From Mesorhizobium comanense (GTDB taxonomy: Bacteria; Pseudomonadota; Alphaproteobacteria; Rhizobiales; Rhizobiaceae), in contig NZ_SCNN01000017.1 of assembly GCF_005503535.1 (NCBI RefSeq), positions 78,498-142,497 of the forward strand: a stretch of 64,000 nucleotides of DNA, written 5' to 3'. The translations under genes and the position numbers were made by a program. Shown here one piece after another: positions 51,204 through 58,808 of the stretch; within the stretch, counting starts at the first letter, position 1; each line of letters begins with the position of its first letter. The notes beneath the pieces were generated by a model, which worked only from the letters and a program-made list of their open reading frames with translations, did not search any database and had not been told where the DNA came from.

Positions 51204-51296
51204 TCAGTTCGGGCAGTTGGACGGCGCGCAAGCCGCGGTGACCGCGGAAAGCCTTTCACGCCGCGCCAGCGTCGGCCTTGCGTAAGTCTTCTTCAC
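51204..51296 (-). CDS. Small RiPP-type leader peptide, array member 2 (GTG, overlapping)
   Basis: This 30-residue peptide starts with a GTG that overlaps the TGA of member 1 (GTGA), so it is translationally coupled. The leader is VKKTYARPTLARRERLSAVT and the tail AACAPSNCPN has two Cys. All family positions (Tyr, Pro, Leu, Thr) are intact. It ends 142 bp before member 3. Confidence 0.62.
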   Translation of the reverse strand: MKKTYARPTLARRERLSAVTAACAPSNCPN

Positions 51297-51382
51297 GAGG
51301 CGCACCGCGATGGCGGACACGCCACCACGGCGGACAGTTTCTCGCGCTTGGAAAGTGACGGCTTGATGTAGGTCTTCTTCAT
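51293..51382 (-). CDS. Small RiPP-type leader peptide, array member 1
   Basis: This 29-residue peptide has AGGGGA before the ATG. The leader is MKKTYIKPSLSKREKLSAVV and the tail ACPPSRCAS has two Cys. It overlaps member 2 by 4 bp. It is the promoter-proximal gene of the array and is divergent from the acyltransferase at 51579. Confidence 0.62.
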   Translation of the reverse strand: MKKTYIKPSLSKREKLSAVVACPPSRCAS

Positions 51383-51578
51383 GACTTATCCCCTGCCTCG
51401 TCCCTCGGCCCGGAATAGAAGCGCGGCATCGAACTTTGTCAAGCAATTGCTAAAGTAACGCATCCCCTCCCCGCTCCGTCGGCGGCTGTCCTTGTTCTGG
51501 CCATGTTGCACTGCAAAAAATCTATCGCATCGCAATATGGCCGACTGCCGTGGGCCAGGCGCAAACGAAGGAGGCCTC

Positions 51579-53624
51579 GTGGCGGCATCGTTCCGGCCTG
51601 ACATACAGGGCTTGCGCGCGCTGGCCGTCGGCGGCGTCGTCGCCTATCATTTCGGCCTCAGCGCGCTGCCGGGCGGCTTTGCCGGCGTCGACATCTTCTT
51701 CGTCATATCGGGCTGGCTGATCACGACACATCTGATGGGCGAGATCGCCGAGACCGGCCGGCTCGACCTCTGGCGCTTCTATGCCAGGCGCGCGCGGCGC
51801 CTGCTGCCCGCCGCCATATCAGTCATCCTCGCCACGCTCGCCCTGGGCTATTTCATCCTGTCGCCGCAGGAACAGGCGCTCTATTCGCGCGGCGCCATGT
51901 TCGCCAGCGCCTACACGATCAATCTGTGGCTGCTGCGCTGGCAGTTCGACTATTTCGCCAGCGATGCCGCCAGCAATCCCTTCATCCATTTCTGGTCGTT
52001 GTCGGTGGAGGAGCAGTTCTATCTCGTCTGGCCGGCGCTGCTCGTGCTCGCCGCCTGGCTGCGCCCTGGCCGGCGCATGGCGGTGGCGGTCATCGCCGTT
52101 GCCGGCCTCGCCTCCTTTGCCGCCTGCCTGTGGCTCACCAGCCTCTCGCCGGCCTGGGCCTTCTACTTCTCGCCGTTGCGCGCCTGGGAGTTCGCCGCCG
52201 GCGGGCTGGCGAGCCTGGTGCCGCCCGCCTTTCTCCGGCACCGGCTGCGCGCCCTACAGGGCTGGCTCGGCCTGGCGCTGATCGCGACAGCCTATCTCTG
52301 GCTGAGCGAAGACCTGCCATTCCCCGGCTGGTACGCACTCCTGCCGGTCGCGGGCACGGTGCTGGTGCTGCTCAGCGGCGCCGCCGCGCAGCCCTCGGGC
52401 CGGGCAGCCCGGCAAGCCCTTCTGCCTGCCGCCTGGCTCTCGCTGGCGCCCTTGCAGTGGGTCGGCACGCTCTCCTATTCGCTCTATCTCTGGCACTGGC
52501 CGGTCATCGTCTACGCCGGCATGCTGGTGCCGGAACTCGGCGTGGCGCAACGCATCGGCTGCGCCGCGCTGGCGCTGGTGCTGTCGGCGCTGACCTATCG
52601 CCTGATCGAGAACCCGGCGCGCCACGTCGACTGGCTGGCCGCCGCCGCGCGCGTCTTGCGGTTCGGCACACGCCACTCAAACACCGGGCGGCCCGAGGCG
52701 AACGCAGCCGGCAAACCATTCCGCCTCTTTCCCGGCCTCGCGCTCGCGCCCGCCCTTGCCCTGACCGGCGCCGGCGCGGCCGCCGCCTATGCCAGCGCGC
52801 ATCTGGCCACGCGCAACATCGACCCCGCGCAGCGCGGCATCGAGGAGGCCGCAAAGCAGCCTTCCGCCGCGCGCGCCCAAGACGGCAACTGCCTGCTCGA
52901 CTTCCATGCGGTGAAGCCGAAGCCCTGCAGCTTCGGCCCGGCGGATGCCGCCCGCACCATCGTGCTGTTCGGCGATTCGCACGCCGACCACTGGTCAACG
53001 CCGCTGGTCGAGGCGGCAAGCCGCAACGGCGCCAGGGTGGTCACCTATCTCAAGGCCTCGTGCCGCGCCTCGCGGCTGCCGACCTTCAGCACCGTACTGA
53101 AGCGCGACTACACCGAATGCGACGCCTGGCGCGAACAGGCGATCCAGGAGATCATCCGCCGCAAGCCGCGCCTGGTGGTGATCTCGGAATTCTCGATCGG
53201 CAACCTGACCCGCGACATGTCGCCCGCAAGCCGCGCCGCAGAGACCGCGCGCTGGCAGGCCGGCCTGCGCTCCACCTTGCAATCCTTCAGCGAGGCCGGC
53301 GTCGAGACGGCTGTCATCCGCGACACGCCGATCAGCGACAGCTTCGCCGATTCCTGCGTCGCCCGCGCGCTCTGGTGGCGCGAGCCGCCCTCGCGCTGCG
53401 ACACGCCAAGAGCGCAAGCCGCCAACGACAGTGCCGCCGCGCAGGAGCGCGCCGTGGTCAAAAGCGTGCCCGACACGCGCTACATCGACCTCACCGACCG
53501 CTTCTGCGGCCCGACCGAATGCCACGTGTTCATCGGCGGCAGACTGGCGTTTCGCGACCGCCACCATCTGGCGACGGCCTTTGCCGAGACGCTGGAGGGG
53601 CCGCTGGAGAAGGCGCTGTTTTAG
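51579..53624 (+). CDS. OafA-type acyltransferase fused to SGNH esterase domain
   Basis: The protein is 681 aa. The GTG at 51579 is chosen because AAGGAGG lies five bases upstream; an ATG at 51537 is weaker. The N-terminal acyltransferase-3 domain has 10-11 helices with FRPDIQGLRALAVGGVVAYH, GVDIFFVISGWLITTHL, RRARRLLPA, HFWSLSVEEQFYLVWPALL and SYSLYLWHWPVIVYA. From about residue 430 an SGNH domain follows (VLFGDSHADHW block I; FRDRHHL catalytic Asp-His). This pairing O-acetylates surface glycans or lipopolysaccharide. It stands beside the leader-peptide array, and a type C hairpin follows its stop. Confidence 0.93.
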   Translation: MAASFRPDIQGLRALAVGGVVAYHFGLSALPGGFAGVDIFFVISGWLITTHLMGEIAETGRLDLWRFYARRARRLLPAAISVILATLALGYFILSPQEQALYSRGAMFASAYTINLWLLRWQFDYFASDAASNPFIHFWSLSVEEQFYLVWPALLVLAAWLRPGRRMAVAVIAVAGLASFAACLWLTSLSPAWAFYFSPLRAWEFAAGGLASLVPPAFLRHRLRALQGWLGLALIATAYLWLSEDLPFPGWYALLPVAGTVLVLLSGAAAQPSGRAARQALLPAAWLSLAPLQWVGTLSYSLYLWHWPVIVYAGMLVPELGVAQRIGCAALALVLSALTYRLIENPARHVDWLAAAARVLRFGTRHSNTGRPEANAAGKPFRLFPGLALAPALALTGAGAAAAYASAHLATRNIDPAQRGIEEAAKQPSAARAQDGNCLLDFHAVKPKPCSFGPADAARTIVLFGDSHADHWSTPLVEAASRNGARVVTYLKASCRASRLPTFSTVLKRDYTECDAWREQAIQEIIRRKPRLVVISEFSIGNLTRDMSPASRAAETARWQAGLRSTLQSFSEAGVETAVIRDTPISDSFADSCVARALWWREPPSRCDTPRAQAANDSAAAQERAVVKSVPDTRYIDLTDRFCGPTECHVFIGGRLAFRDRHHLATAFAETLEGPLEKALF

Positions 53625-53636
53625 AGAGATCAGCTG

Positions 53637-53662
53637 CCTTCTCCCCGTTCACGGGGAGAAGG
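53637..53662 (+). terminator. Hairpin after the acyltransferase (type C repeat arm)
   Basis: CCTTCTCCCC-GTTCAC-GGGGAGAAGG is a 10-bp perfect stem 13 bp after the stop. There is no T-run. The sequence is shared with the inner arms of the repeats at 4.4 and 60.8 kb, so it may be a repeat arm used as a transcription boundary. Confidence 0.5.
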
Positions 53663-53700
53663 TGCCAGCAGGCGGATGAGGGGCAGCGCGGCCATGCAAA

Positions 53701-54687
53701 TCAATGCACACCCGCAAACCGCTCCCGATGATGGGCAAGGAATGCCGGATGCGGCCTGAGCCGCGAATCCTTCGGCCAATGCAACCCCTGTGAATCCGGC
53801 CGAAACAGATTTCGCAATTCGCCGGGCACCCGATTGTGGGCGACCAGCAGACGCTGGTTCTCATCGATGGAAATCAGATGCCGGTCGAACAGCCAATGCA
53901 CTGTGGCCGATAGTGCAATGCCGTTCTGAACAACGTCCGGTCCACCCGCCGCCACAGGCTTGATATGAGCGGCCTGTACCTCCGCGCGTCCGCCGCCATT
54001 GATGATGCGCAGGCCAGTGACGGCGCAGGTGTCTTCATAGGCACGGCAGACTTCCAGCCGGAATGTCGCATCACGTACTTTCCGGTTCAGCAATATCTGC
54101 TCGACCCGACGGTCAACCGTCTCGGCAAAACCAGGTTGCGCCGCCAAGTCAGCCCCTGCGGGAAACTGAACCTCCAATGGCAGCATGTCGGGGCTGAGCC
54201 GCCTGGCGTTGGCTGGGTCAAGCGGTTCGGCCAGGCCGGCAAGAACGATGTCGTCGAAATCCTCGTTCAAGATGGGGCGCATCGACTTGCCCTGGACGGC
54301 TTGACCGACGCGGCTCGGATCGGAAACCTCGCGCAGCAAGGCCTCCGCATAGCGGCCATCCCTCATGAACGGTACAGGTGCCGGGAATTCGAGATAGTCC
54401 GTTACGTTGGCATAGTAATAATCCGCCCGTTCGGGATCGGAAACGACATCGACGACGCGCGCCGTGGCGATATAGGCGCGCCGCCCGCCATTGCGTTGCG
54501 GTTCACGAAACAGCACCCAGTCGCCGACCGCGTTTCGTGCCGCAGCCAGATAATTGCTGCGAGCCGGGAAATGATAGCGGCGGGTAATGTCGTCGTCATA
54601 GCCAGACCCCGGCTTAACATCGAAAACGGCTTTCAAGATTCCATCCCGCAAAACATGCAAAAAACTTAGCTTAGCTGCGTTTTGCAT
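53701..54687 (-). CDS. HNH endonuclease with N-terminal PUA/EVE-like region
   Basis: The protein is 328 aa. The C-terminal HNH_2-type domain contains CRAYEDTCAVTGLRIINGGG, EVQAAHIKPVAAGGPDVVQN and TVHWLFDRHLISIDE, with the catalytic His in AAHIKP. The N-terminal part (GDWVLFREPQRNGGRRAYIA, TARVVDVV, YYYANVTDYLEF) has the strand pattern of a PUA/EVE-like reader, which in other proteins recognises modified bases. This layout is reminiscent of modification-dependent (type IV-like) restriction nucleases. No methylase is adjacent. It ends the phage-flavoured module. Confidence 0.82.
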   Translation of the reverse strand: MQNAAKLSFLHVLRDGILKAVFDVKPGSGYDDDITRRYHFPARSNYLAAARNAVGDWVLFREPQRNGGRRAYIATARVVDVVSDPERADYYYANVTDYLEFPAPVPFMRDGRYAEALLREVSDPSRVGQAVQGKSMRPILNEDFDDIVLAGLAEPLDPANARRLSPDMLPLEVQFPAGADLAAQPGFAETVDRRVEQILLNRKVRDATFRLEVCRAYEDTCAVTGLRIINGGGRAEVQAAHIKPVAAGGPDVVQNGIALSATVHWLFDRHLISIDENQRLLVAHNRVPGELRNLFRPDSQGLHWPKDSRLRPHPAFLAHHRERFAGVH

Positions 54688-54712
54688 GCCGTGCGAGATG
54701 GCGCGATCCCCC

Positions 54713-55303
54713 TCACCGCCCCATCATCATCCCATAATGCACCGCCAGCAGGTCCAGCCCGACCTTCAGCAGTTTCGTCACCACATCCCTGCCCTCGCCC
54801 GTCTGTTCGGCCACGCTCTTCACCGATTGTTCCTGGCACGCCACTTTCAGCACCACGTCAGCCACGTCCCGGTGGCCCAGCGCCCTGGTCGCCGCGGCGT
54901 GCTTGCGGCCGGCGTCGAGCACGCTGTCGGCGATGCCGCCGGCGCGGCCGCCGTCGACGCGCTCGCTCCAGCGCATCGGCTTGATGCCGGCCTGCTGGCT
55001 GCACTGGAAATGCTCGCGGTAGCGCTGGCCGGCCTCGCGCTGCTGGCGCGACAGCGAGGTGATGCCGATCAGCGGGTCGACGCTGCGCACGCGCACGATG
55101 CCGCCGGTGGAGGTGTAGCCGTCATTCGACACCTCGTAGACGCGCCGCGCCTCGGCCGTGCCGGCCGCCAGCCGCTTGCGGCCGAAGGCGTCGTCCCGCA
55201 GCGCGAAATCATGGCCGACCTCGCGGCGGATGCGCACCTGCTCGGCCTCGCCCTTCGGCAGTTTGGGGGCTTGGGGCTTGGCGGTCTTGGTCTTGCTGGG
55301 CAT
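54713..55303 (-). CDS. DUF6456-like protein of phage/rhizobial regulatory type
   Basis: The protein is 196 aa. It starts at ATG 55303 (MPSKTKTAKPQAPKLPKGEA). The C-terminal half (ITSLSRQQREAGQRYREHFQ, GGGAADS-like AGGIADSVLDAGRKH, GEGRDVVTKLLKVGLDLLAV ending HYG) resembles DUF6456, a helical domain that accompanies HTH proteins. Function is unknown. An upstream extension of the frame is type A repeat sequence. It lies 25 bp before the HNH gene on the same strand. Confidence 0.68.
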   Translation of the reverse strand: MPSKTKTAKPQAPKLPKGEAEQVRIRREVGHDFALRDDAFGRKRLAAGTAEARRVYEVSNDGYTSTGGIVRVRSVDPLIGITSLSRQQREAGQRYREHFQCSQQAGIKPMRWSERVDGGRAGGIADSVLDAGRKHAAATRALGHRDVADVVLKVACQEQSVKSVAEQTGEGRDVVTKLLKVGLDLLAVHYGMMMGR

Positions 55304-55349
55304 GGGCGGCTCCTTGGGTTTGGGTGTGGTGTCTTTGGTTGGAAAGGCC

Positions 55350-55526
55350 GGCGGGACAGCGCCCCCCTCTGGCCTGCCGGCCATCTCCCCCACTTGGGGG
55401 GAGATCAGCAGCGTTGCCCGCGGCACCTCTTCTGCAATGCCGGCGATTGGCGAAGGCCGCGACGCCACCGATCTCCCCCCTTGTGGGGGAGATGCCCGGC
55501 AGGGCAGAGGGGGGCGCTGTCCCGCC
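55350..55526. repeat. Type A palindromic repeat, complete copy
   Basis: The ends GGCGGGACAGCGCCCCCCTCTG (55350) and its exact complement (ending 55526) form a 22-bp perfect inverted repeat. Inner arms CATCTCCCCCACTTGGGGGG and CTCCCCCCTTGTGGGGGAGA form hairpins. The element is 177 bp without coding capacity and inserted between two module genes. It resembles a MITE. Confidence 0.8.
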
Positions 55527-55542
55527 GGCCTATCGGAGATCA

Positions 55543-55851
55543 TCAGGCAATCGCCTGCTTCGCCGGCATTTGCGCGGCCGCCCTTCTCGCCATCAGCTCC
55601 CGCATCGTTTTCCGCTCGCGCACTTCTATGCAGAGCTGCGCGCTCGAGGGGCAGAACTGGGCGCTGCCGCCTTTCACCTCGCCGCGCACGAAGCGCTGGA
55701 TGGCGGCCGTGAGGTCGGCGAGCTCGGCATCGCGCACCGCGCCGAGATAGCCGCGCAGCTGCGCGTCGACGTCAGTCAGGGCGGATTGCGGGAAGCAGGA
55801 GAACATCGCCGCCAGCGCCTTTGTCGCCTGTTGCAGTTCGGCCGCGGTCAT
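55543..55851 (-). CDS. Hypothetical protein of the phage-like module
   Basis: The protein is 102 aa. It starts at ATG 55851 (MTAAELQQATKALAAMFSCF) and overlaps the DUF1376 gene by 80 bp. It is helical and soluble (DAELADLTAAIQRFVRGEVK; ARRAAAQMPAKQAIA). The region after DUF1376 in phage-like modules often encodes such small replication-accessory proteins. No family is recognised. Confidence 0.55.
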   Translation of the reverse strand: MTAAELQQATKALAAMFSCFPQSALTDVDAQLRGYLGAVRDAELADLTAAIQRFVRGEVKGGSAQFCPSSAQLCIEVRERKTMRELMARRAAAQMPAKQAIA

Positions 55852-56434
55852 GGCTCCTGATCTCCTCGATGATGGCGTTGGCGGCGTCGGCATGGGTTTT
55901 CGGCCGCACCCAGCCGGGCGGTTTCTTCGGCCGGGCCGGCCCTGAAGCCAGATCGCGCCTTTCATCACCCCCGATCGAAACCGGGCCGCTTTCGCGCACC
56001 CGGCGCGCTGAAAAAGCGGAAGCTTTTTCATTCTGGTTTCTGGACTCTGGAGAATGCCGCGCCAAAGCACCGGCATTTGCCTGTCCATGCGCCTTTGTTT
56101 TCAAGGCGGTAGCAGCCCCGCCACGCGCCCCGGCGGAGGCTCTCGCCTCGCTCTTGGCCTGCGCCTTGAGCAGTTCCCTGGACAGTCGCTTGTGGCCGAT
56201 CTCGCCCGCCTCGCGCTCGAAGAAGCCCAGCAGATCGGCGCGGATGGCGCGCCATCGCTTGAGGGAAAGCCGCGCCACTCGCGCGAGCTTGGCGTCATCG
56301 TCGGGCAGCCGGCCGCCGGCATTCCACATCGCCATCAGGATGAGCATGTAGGCGCCGATCTGCTCGGTGGAGAGCGGCAAGGTGTCGCCGACGAAATCGG
56401 AGACGTAGAGCTGCATGAAGGGCCGCTCGCTCAT
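55772..56434 (-). CDS. DUF1376 protein (phage replication-associated)
   Basis: The protein is 220 aa. Start ATG 56434: MSERPFMQLYVSDFVGDTLP, then LSTEQIGAYMLILMAMWNAG and ARLSLKRWRAIRADLLGFFE, the DUF1376 signature. This domain is common in phage and prophage replication regions, next to helicase-loader-like genes. The tail is low-complexity and basic (RRDLASGPARPKKPPGWVRP). It is divergent from the gene at 56500. Confidence 0.85.
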   Translation of the reverse strand: MSERPFMQLYVSDFVGDTLPLSTEQIGAYMLILMAMWNAGGRLPDDDAKLARVARLSLKRWRAIRADLLGFFEREAGEIGHKRLSRELLKAQAKSEARASAGARGGAATALKTKAHGQANAGALARHSPESRNQNEKASAFSARRVRESGPVSIGGDERRDLASGPARPKKPPGWVRPKTHADAANAIIEEIRSHDRGRTATGDKGAGGDVLLLPAIRPD

Positions 56435-56499
56435 GCCAGCCTCCACGCTCTCGACGCGGCCGGCAATCCGCGCCACAGTGGCGCCGGTGGAGGGGCGCG

Positions 56500-57549
56500 A
56501 TGGACGCGAGCATCCTTGGCATGCCTGGCTGGTTCCTGGCGCTGGTCGCCATCTGCCTGCTCGTGGTCATCTACTCCATTCCCAACGACACCGCCCGCTC
56601 GCTCGCGGACCGCTATGTGCGCAGCGACCAGGCGCAACTGCTCGGCGCGCTCGTGGCCATCGTCGGCTTCGTCGCCGTGGCAATGACGCTCTACCAGATC
56701 CGCGTCGACCTCGCCGACCGCGGCGCCGAGCGCGCGGTGCGGCGCGACGAGGCGATCGCGCGCGCCTGGGACAGGCTGCTTGGCCAGGCCGCCGGCAACA
56801 CCGGCAAGGGCGACGCCCTGTCGACGCTGTTTCGCGAGGGCATCGTGCTGAATGGCGGCATCGACGATTTCGGCGTGCCGGCCGCCCTCGACCTGTCCTG
56901 CCAGACGATCGGCAACTGGGACGCGCAGGCCGGCCGCTGCCGCAAGCCGGCCATCATCGCCGGCGCGAATTTTCAGGCCAGGCCCGGCGACGTGCCGCTG
57001 ATCGCGCTCGACCTTGCCGGCAACCAGATGAACGGCCTGACGCTCGCCTTCGCCAGCCTGTCGGGCGATTTCACCGGTACCGGCCTTGATGGCCTCAATG
57101 CCGCCAACGCCAGGCTGGACGGGCATTTCAAGGGTGCGGCGATCAGCAATGCCGACATCGTCAACACCGATTTCGACATCGGCTATGCCACTCCGGATGA
57201 CCTGCCCGGCCTCTACGGCGTCAATGTCAGCGGCTCGCGCATGTCGTGGCTGGAAGGGCTGGGCTTCAAGCTGCAGCAGCTGTCGTTCTGGGCCGACTGG
57301 CCGCCGACGAAAGGCAAGCTCGGCCAGGGCACGCCGGGCTTTGCCGACGCCATCCTCGACCAGATGCGCATCTGCAAGCCGCCGCTCGACGCCAATGGCA
57401 AGCCCGTGCCGCGCGCCGAACGCCAGCCCATGTATGCCGGTCGGGGCAAGCCGGCCGATTGCGTGGCGGTCAGTGCCGCGCAGGCGCGCCAGCTCTATCC
57501 GCAAGCCTACGCCGCGCTGCCGCCACAGGATTTCACCGCGCCGGACTGA
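56500..57549 (+). CDS. Membrane protein with pentapeptide-like repeat region
   Basis: The protein is 349 aa. Two N-terminal helices (GWFLALVAICLLVVIYSI; LLGALVAIVGFVAVAMTLYQ) are followed by a region of short A(D/N)LxG-like repeats between about 165 and 230 (LIALDLAGNQMNGLTLAFAS, LDGLNAANARLDGHFKGAAI, SNADIVNTDFD), then a C-terminal tail with paired Cys (RICKPPLD; GKPADCVAVS). Pentapeptide repeats form right-handed beta helices. Function is unknown. It is divergent from the DUF1376 gene. Confidence 0.72.
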   Translation: MDASILGMPGWFLALVAICLLVVIYSIPNDTARSLADRYVRSDQAQLLGALVAIVGFVAVAMTLYQIRVDLADRGAERAVRRDEAIARAWDRLLGQAAGNTGKGDALSTLFREGIVLNGGIDDFGVPAALDLSCQTIGNWDAQAGRCRKPAIIAGANFQARPGDVPLIALDLAGNQMNGLTLAFASLSGDFTGTGLDGLNAANARLDGHFKGAAISNADIVNTDFDIGYATPDDLPGLYGVNVSGSRMSWLEGLGFKLQQLSFWADWPPTKGKLGQGTPGFADAILDQMRICKPPLDANGKPVPRAERQPMYAGRGKPADCVAVSAAQARQLYPQAYAALPPQDFTAPD

Positions 57550-57561
57550 AGCCTTCGCGAT

Positions 57562-57586
57562 GGAACTACCGGCCAGCCCGCACGTT
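57562..57586 (+). promoter_or_regulatory. EcfG-type general stress response promoter
   Basis: GGAAC (57562-57566), 16 bp, CGTT (57583-57586) matches the EcfG consensus exactly and ends 32 bp before the DUF982 gene ATG at 57619. This is the second such promoter in the window. Confidence 0.72.
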
Positions 57587-57618
57587 GTCCCGCGTCGATT
57601 CCCAAGGGAGGTTTGCCG

Positions 57619-57900
57619 ATGACGGCGTTCATGCCGGTTACACTGCGCTTTTGCGACAACAAGACCATGCTGGTCGGCTCGGTTGCCGACGCCGAGGCAG
57701 CCTTGCGGCGGCAATGGCCCGACAAGACCGCGCCGGATTATGTGGGCGCCGCGAGGCTGGTCCAGCTTGCCGTCGAGGGCACTTGCAGCCCGCGTACCGC
57801 CTTCGAGGCCTTCTCCAGGGTCGCGCGGCGCCAGGGCATATTGGTGGCCAAGCCCAGAAGCCGCGCGCATGACTGGCTCGACGCCGCCGCCAACCCGTGA
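57619..57900 (+). CDS. DUF982 protein
   Basis: The protein is 93 aa. AAGGGAGG lies 7 bp before the ATG. Sequence marks: VGSVADAEAALRRQWPDKTA, CSPRTAFEAFSRVARRQGIL, the standard DUF982 layout (a beta hairpin, then xxLxxxWP, then an AFxxAAxxAGI helix). The family is abundant in rhizobia and has no known function. A perfect EcfG promoter directly upstream suggests a stress role. A paralogue follows at 58099. Confidence 0.85.
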   Translation: MTAFMPVTLRFCDNKTMLVGSVADAEAALRRQWPDKTAPDYVGAARLVQLAVEGTCSPRTAFEAFSRVARRQGILVAKPRSRAHDWLDAAANP

Positions 57901-58098
57901 AGCAGGCATGAAACGCATGCAACCGCCGGCCGGTCTCGCGCGTTTATCAGCGTCGGTTTGAAAGCCGCGCATGACGCAATCTCGGGAAAGATGTATTCTG
58001 TCTTTCCCACAGGAATTGCGTGAAAACAAAGGGATCGGGCGGTCCCGCCTTTCAATGGATTGACGAGCCGCTCCGCCCCCAGATTGAAGGTGAGCGCC

Positions 58099-58410
58099 GT
58101 GGGTACGATGAGAACGCCGCTGAAAGTGAGCCTGGACGGGCATGTCGAAGAGATCGACGGGGTGAGCGATGCCGCCGATTTCCTCCAGCGCTGGCCGATC
58201 GAACGGCGCGGCCATGTCTACCGCAGTGCGCTCAACGCCTGCAGCGCGGCAATCGCCGCGCAGATATCGGAAGCCGACGCCATGAAGGCCTTCACCGGCT
58301 TCGCCCGCGTCGCCAACATTCTGATCGATGCCGGCGGCCCGGTCATGCGGCTCGAGGCAAGAAGCGTGCAGAGCCGCATGCCCAAACAGGGCAGGCAGAT
58401 GCCGAAATAG
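58099..58410 (+). CDS. DUF982 protein, second copy
   Basis: The protein is 103 aa. The GTG at 58099 has AAGGTGAG upstream; an ATG three codons later is possible. Marks: VSDAADFLQRWPIERRGHVY, RSALNACSAAIAAQISEADA, MKAFTGFARVANILID. It shares the family layout but is diverged from the copy at 57619. The intergenic region 57901-58098 has a RIME-like half-site (GGAATTGCGTGAAAACAAAG). Confidence 0.82.
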   Translation: MGTMRTPLKVSLDGHVEEIDGVSDAADFLQRWPIERRGHVYRSALNACSAAIAAQISEADAMKAFTGFARVANILIDAGGPVMRLEARSVQSRMPKQGRQMPK

Positions 58411-58517
58411 GGCTCGGGCTCTTCCATCAACTGGCATTTGCTCTGTTCTCACGCGGATCATCCGGTTAACTCGCGGCGTCCCGGCCTGCCGGGCATTTCT
58501 CCCCGTCGGGCGTGGCT

Positions 58518-58575
58518 GATCGGCCGAGGCTTGATCGGCACCCCGGGCTTGATTGGCACCCCGGGCTTGATTGCG
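58518..58575. repeat. 18-bp tandem repeat next to a type B element
   Basis: GGCTTGATCGGCACCCCG, GGCTTGATTGGCACCCCG and a partial GGCTTGATTGCGATG run head to tail into the type B repeat. The copy at 32847 has a single GGCTTGATTGCGATG in the same place, so the extra units are a local expansion. Confidence 0.7.
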
Positions 58576-58752
58576 ATGTGGTTCCCCCAATCCGTCGCTG
58601 CTTCGCAGCGCCACCTTTCCCCCCTCCGGAGGGAAAGGAAGGGAGCCATTCAGGACGGGCGTTGAGCTCAAAAAAGCCTGGCGCCCTTCCTCTCCCCCGT
58701 CGATCGGGGGAGAGGTGGCTCGGCGAAGCCGAGACGGAGTGGGGGTCGACCA
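58576..58752. repeat. Type B palindromic intergenic repeat
   Basis: A complete copy in the same orientation as that at 32857, from ATGTGGTTCCCCCAATCCGT to GGAGTGGGGGTCGACC, with the internal arms TCGCTGCTTCGCAGCG and TCCCCCGTCGATCGGGGGAG. The adjoining 58411-58517 and 58753-58808 have no gene. Confidence 0.8.
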
Positions 58753-58808
58753 ACGCAACCAGGCCAACGCTTGCGCCACAGGCTGCCCATGCCGTGGAAA
58801 AGGCCTGC

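Noticed and set aside
1350..51382. A complete lasso peptide gene cluster
   Set aside because: Although the leaders match, no lasso B/C or RRE genes and no proper acidic ring residue are visible.
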